From Paenibacillus aceti (GTDB lineage: Bacteria; Bacillota; Bacilli; Paenibacillales; Paenibacillaceae): a DNA stretch of 64,000 nt. Positions 63,243 to 64,000 of this stretch are shown piece by piece. The stretch covers positions 3,345,379-3,409,378 of the forward strand of contig NZ_KZ987724.1 in NCBI RefSeq assembly GCF_003614185.1, written 5' to 3'. A program made the translations under genes and the position numbers. The notes under the pieces were generated by a model that searched no databases, was not told where the DNA came from, and was given only the letters and a program-made list of their open reading frames with translations. Numbering within the stretch: the stretch's first letter is position 1; each line of letters opens with the position of its first letter.

Positions 63243-63317
63243 TGGAGCGGACGACGGGAATCGAACCCGCGACCCTCGCCTTGGCAAGGCGATGCTCTAC
63301 CGCTGAGCCACGTCCGC
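63243..63317 (-). tRNA. tRNA-Gly (GCC)
   Basis: Acceptor GCGGACG/CGTCCGC, anticodon GCC, encoded CCA. Confidence 0.95.
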
Positions 63318-63327
63318 ATAATAAGAA

Positions 63328-63399
63328 CTGGGGATATAGGATTCGAACCTATGGATGACGGAGTCAAAGTCCGTTGCCTTACCGCTTGGCTAATCCCCA
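63328..63399 (-). tRNA. tRNA-Gln (UUG)
   Basis: Acceptor TGGGGAT/ATCCCCA with G discriminator, loop CTTTGAC giving UUG. CCA is not encoded. Confidence 0.94.
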
Positions 63400-63423
63400 A
63401 TAATTTAGTTTTTTTAGAAACAA

Positions 63424-63500
63424 TGGGGCGATCGATGGGACTTGAACCCACGAGTGCCGGAGCCACAATCCGGTGCGTTAACCCCTTCGCCACGACCGCC
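63424..63500 (-). tRNA. tRNA-His (GUG)
   Basis: Anticodon GUG, acceptor GCGGTCG with an extra G at -1 opposite the C discriminator, as tRNA-His requires, and encoded CCA. Confidence 0.94.
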
Positions 63501-63539
63501 ATAAATTAAATATTCACTTCTGTAAAGCTGGTTTGATAC

Positions 63540-63613
63540 TGGCAGGGGCAGCAGGAATTGAACCCACACCAAAGGTTTTGGAGACCTTTGTTCTACCTTT
63601 AAACTATGCCCCT
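63540..63613 (-). tRNA. tRNA-Trp (CCA)
   Basis: Acceptor AGGGGCA/TGCCCCT with G discriminator, loop CTCCAAA giving CCA, encoded 3' CCA. This is the ligand of the T-box upstream of trpS in the same window. Confidence 0.95.
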
Positions 63614-63618
63614 ATAAC

Positions 63619-63704
63619 TGGTGGAGGCTGATGGATTCGAACCACCGAACTCGTACGAGAACAGATTTACAGTCTGCTGCGTTTGGCCACTTCGCTAAGC
63701 CTCC
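63619..63704 (-). tRNA. tRNA-Tyr (GUA)
   Basis: Long variable arm, acceptor GGAGGCT/AGCCTCC, anticodon GUA, encoded CCA. Confidence 0.95.
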
Positions 63705-63707
63705 ATA

Positions 63708-63783
<76 letters not shown>

Positions 63784-63804
63784 TTTCTGTCATTTTAGGA
63801 ATTA

Positions 63805-63880
<76 letters not shown>

Positions 63881-63945
63881 ATATAATAACGACAGTATTT
63901 ATGATTATAACAGGTATTTCTGATAAGTCAATACTTCAAAGATAA

Positions 63946-64000
63946 TGGCGGAGCCGACGGGATTCGAACCCGCGGTCTCCTGCGTGACAGGCAGGCATGT
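63946..64000 (-). tRNA. tRNA-Asp (GUC), 5' part outside the window
   Basis: The 3' 55 bases are visible: anticodon GUC, T arm GGTTCGAAT, G discriminator and encoded CCA. The cluster continues beyond the window. Confidence 0.93.

Noticed and set aside
63007-63502. Short open frames across the tRNA genes
   Set aside because: They are translations of tRNA sequence, a common source of false hypothetical proteins.

Overview
The window reads as a chromosomal segment of a spore-forming Bacillales bacterium, most likely Paenibacillus. This is inferred from gene content: alpha/beta SASP, SspI, YlbJ, YunB, YwmB, YycC, a YjcZ-like peptide, a Trp T-box, a SAM riboswitch, a Lia-type stress operon, and a tRNA cluster ordered much like a Bacillus cluster. 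Most of it is ordinary core genome. There is no prophage, transposase or CRISPR array.

Layout. 1-5.2 kb: the 3' part of a GH112 phosphorylase, a methionine ABC transporter (metNIQ) under an S-box, and a HEPN-fold protein. 5.4-12 kb: a repeat element, ctaA, a thioredoxin-like protein, a DUF2515 gene whose 3' third is a string of perfect inverted repeats, a MurJ/SpoVB-type flippase, DUF456 and a HAD phosphatase. 12-16 kb: a manganese-type ABC transporter (mntABCD) with an MntR-like box; its 3' untranslated region carries a MITE-like element. 16-22 kb: two tandem class B PBPs, a membrane transglutaminase-like protein and a small membrane protein. 22-29 kb: MFS transporter, YjcZ-like peptide, Toprim protein, sco-ctaB, trpS with T-box, aldose epimerase and SASP. 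29-40 kb: pepF, yycC with a cysteine-pair partner, DUF2225, truncated globin, ylbJ, nadK, an S41 protease, yutD, lipA, an M23 peptidase and yunB. 40.6-42.7 kb: an AT-rich islet with an orphan solute-binding lipoprotein. 42.7-48 kb: TrmH-type methyltransferase, Ktr RCK subunit, sspI, prfC and zwf. 48-54 kb: ywmB and a Lia/Psp envelope-stress operon with two PspA paralogues around a PspC protein. 54-62.5 kb: ArsB/NhaD-type permease, a KhtT-like regulator without its antiporter, YitT, nrdDG, DUF1848, a MazG-like protein and a LOG-family protein. 62.5-64 kb: a second, inverted copy of the repeat seen at 5.4 kb, then twelve tRNA genes on the minus strand (the last cut by the window edge).

Main functional groups are metal and methionine uptake, haem A and cytochrome oxidase assembly (ctaA, ctaB, sco), spore formation, cell-wall synthesis and envelope stress, and anaerobic deoxynucleotide synthesis. 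The least explained features are the chain of hairpins inside the DUF2515 reading frame (8122-8667), the two four-module inverted repeat elements, the terminal-inverted-repeat element at 11842-12011 with a shortened relative at 22045, and the double-PspA Lia operon. All family assignments come from reading motifs and from memory of the families; no database search was run.
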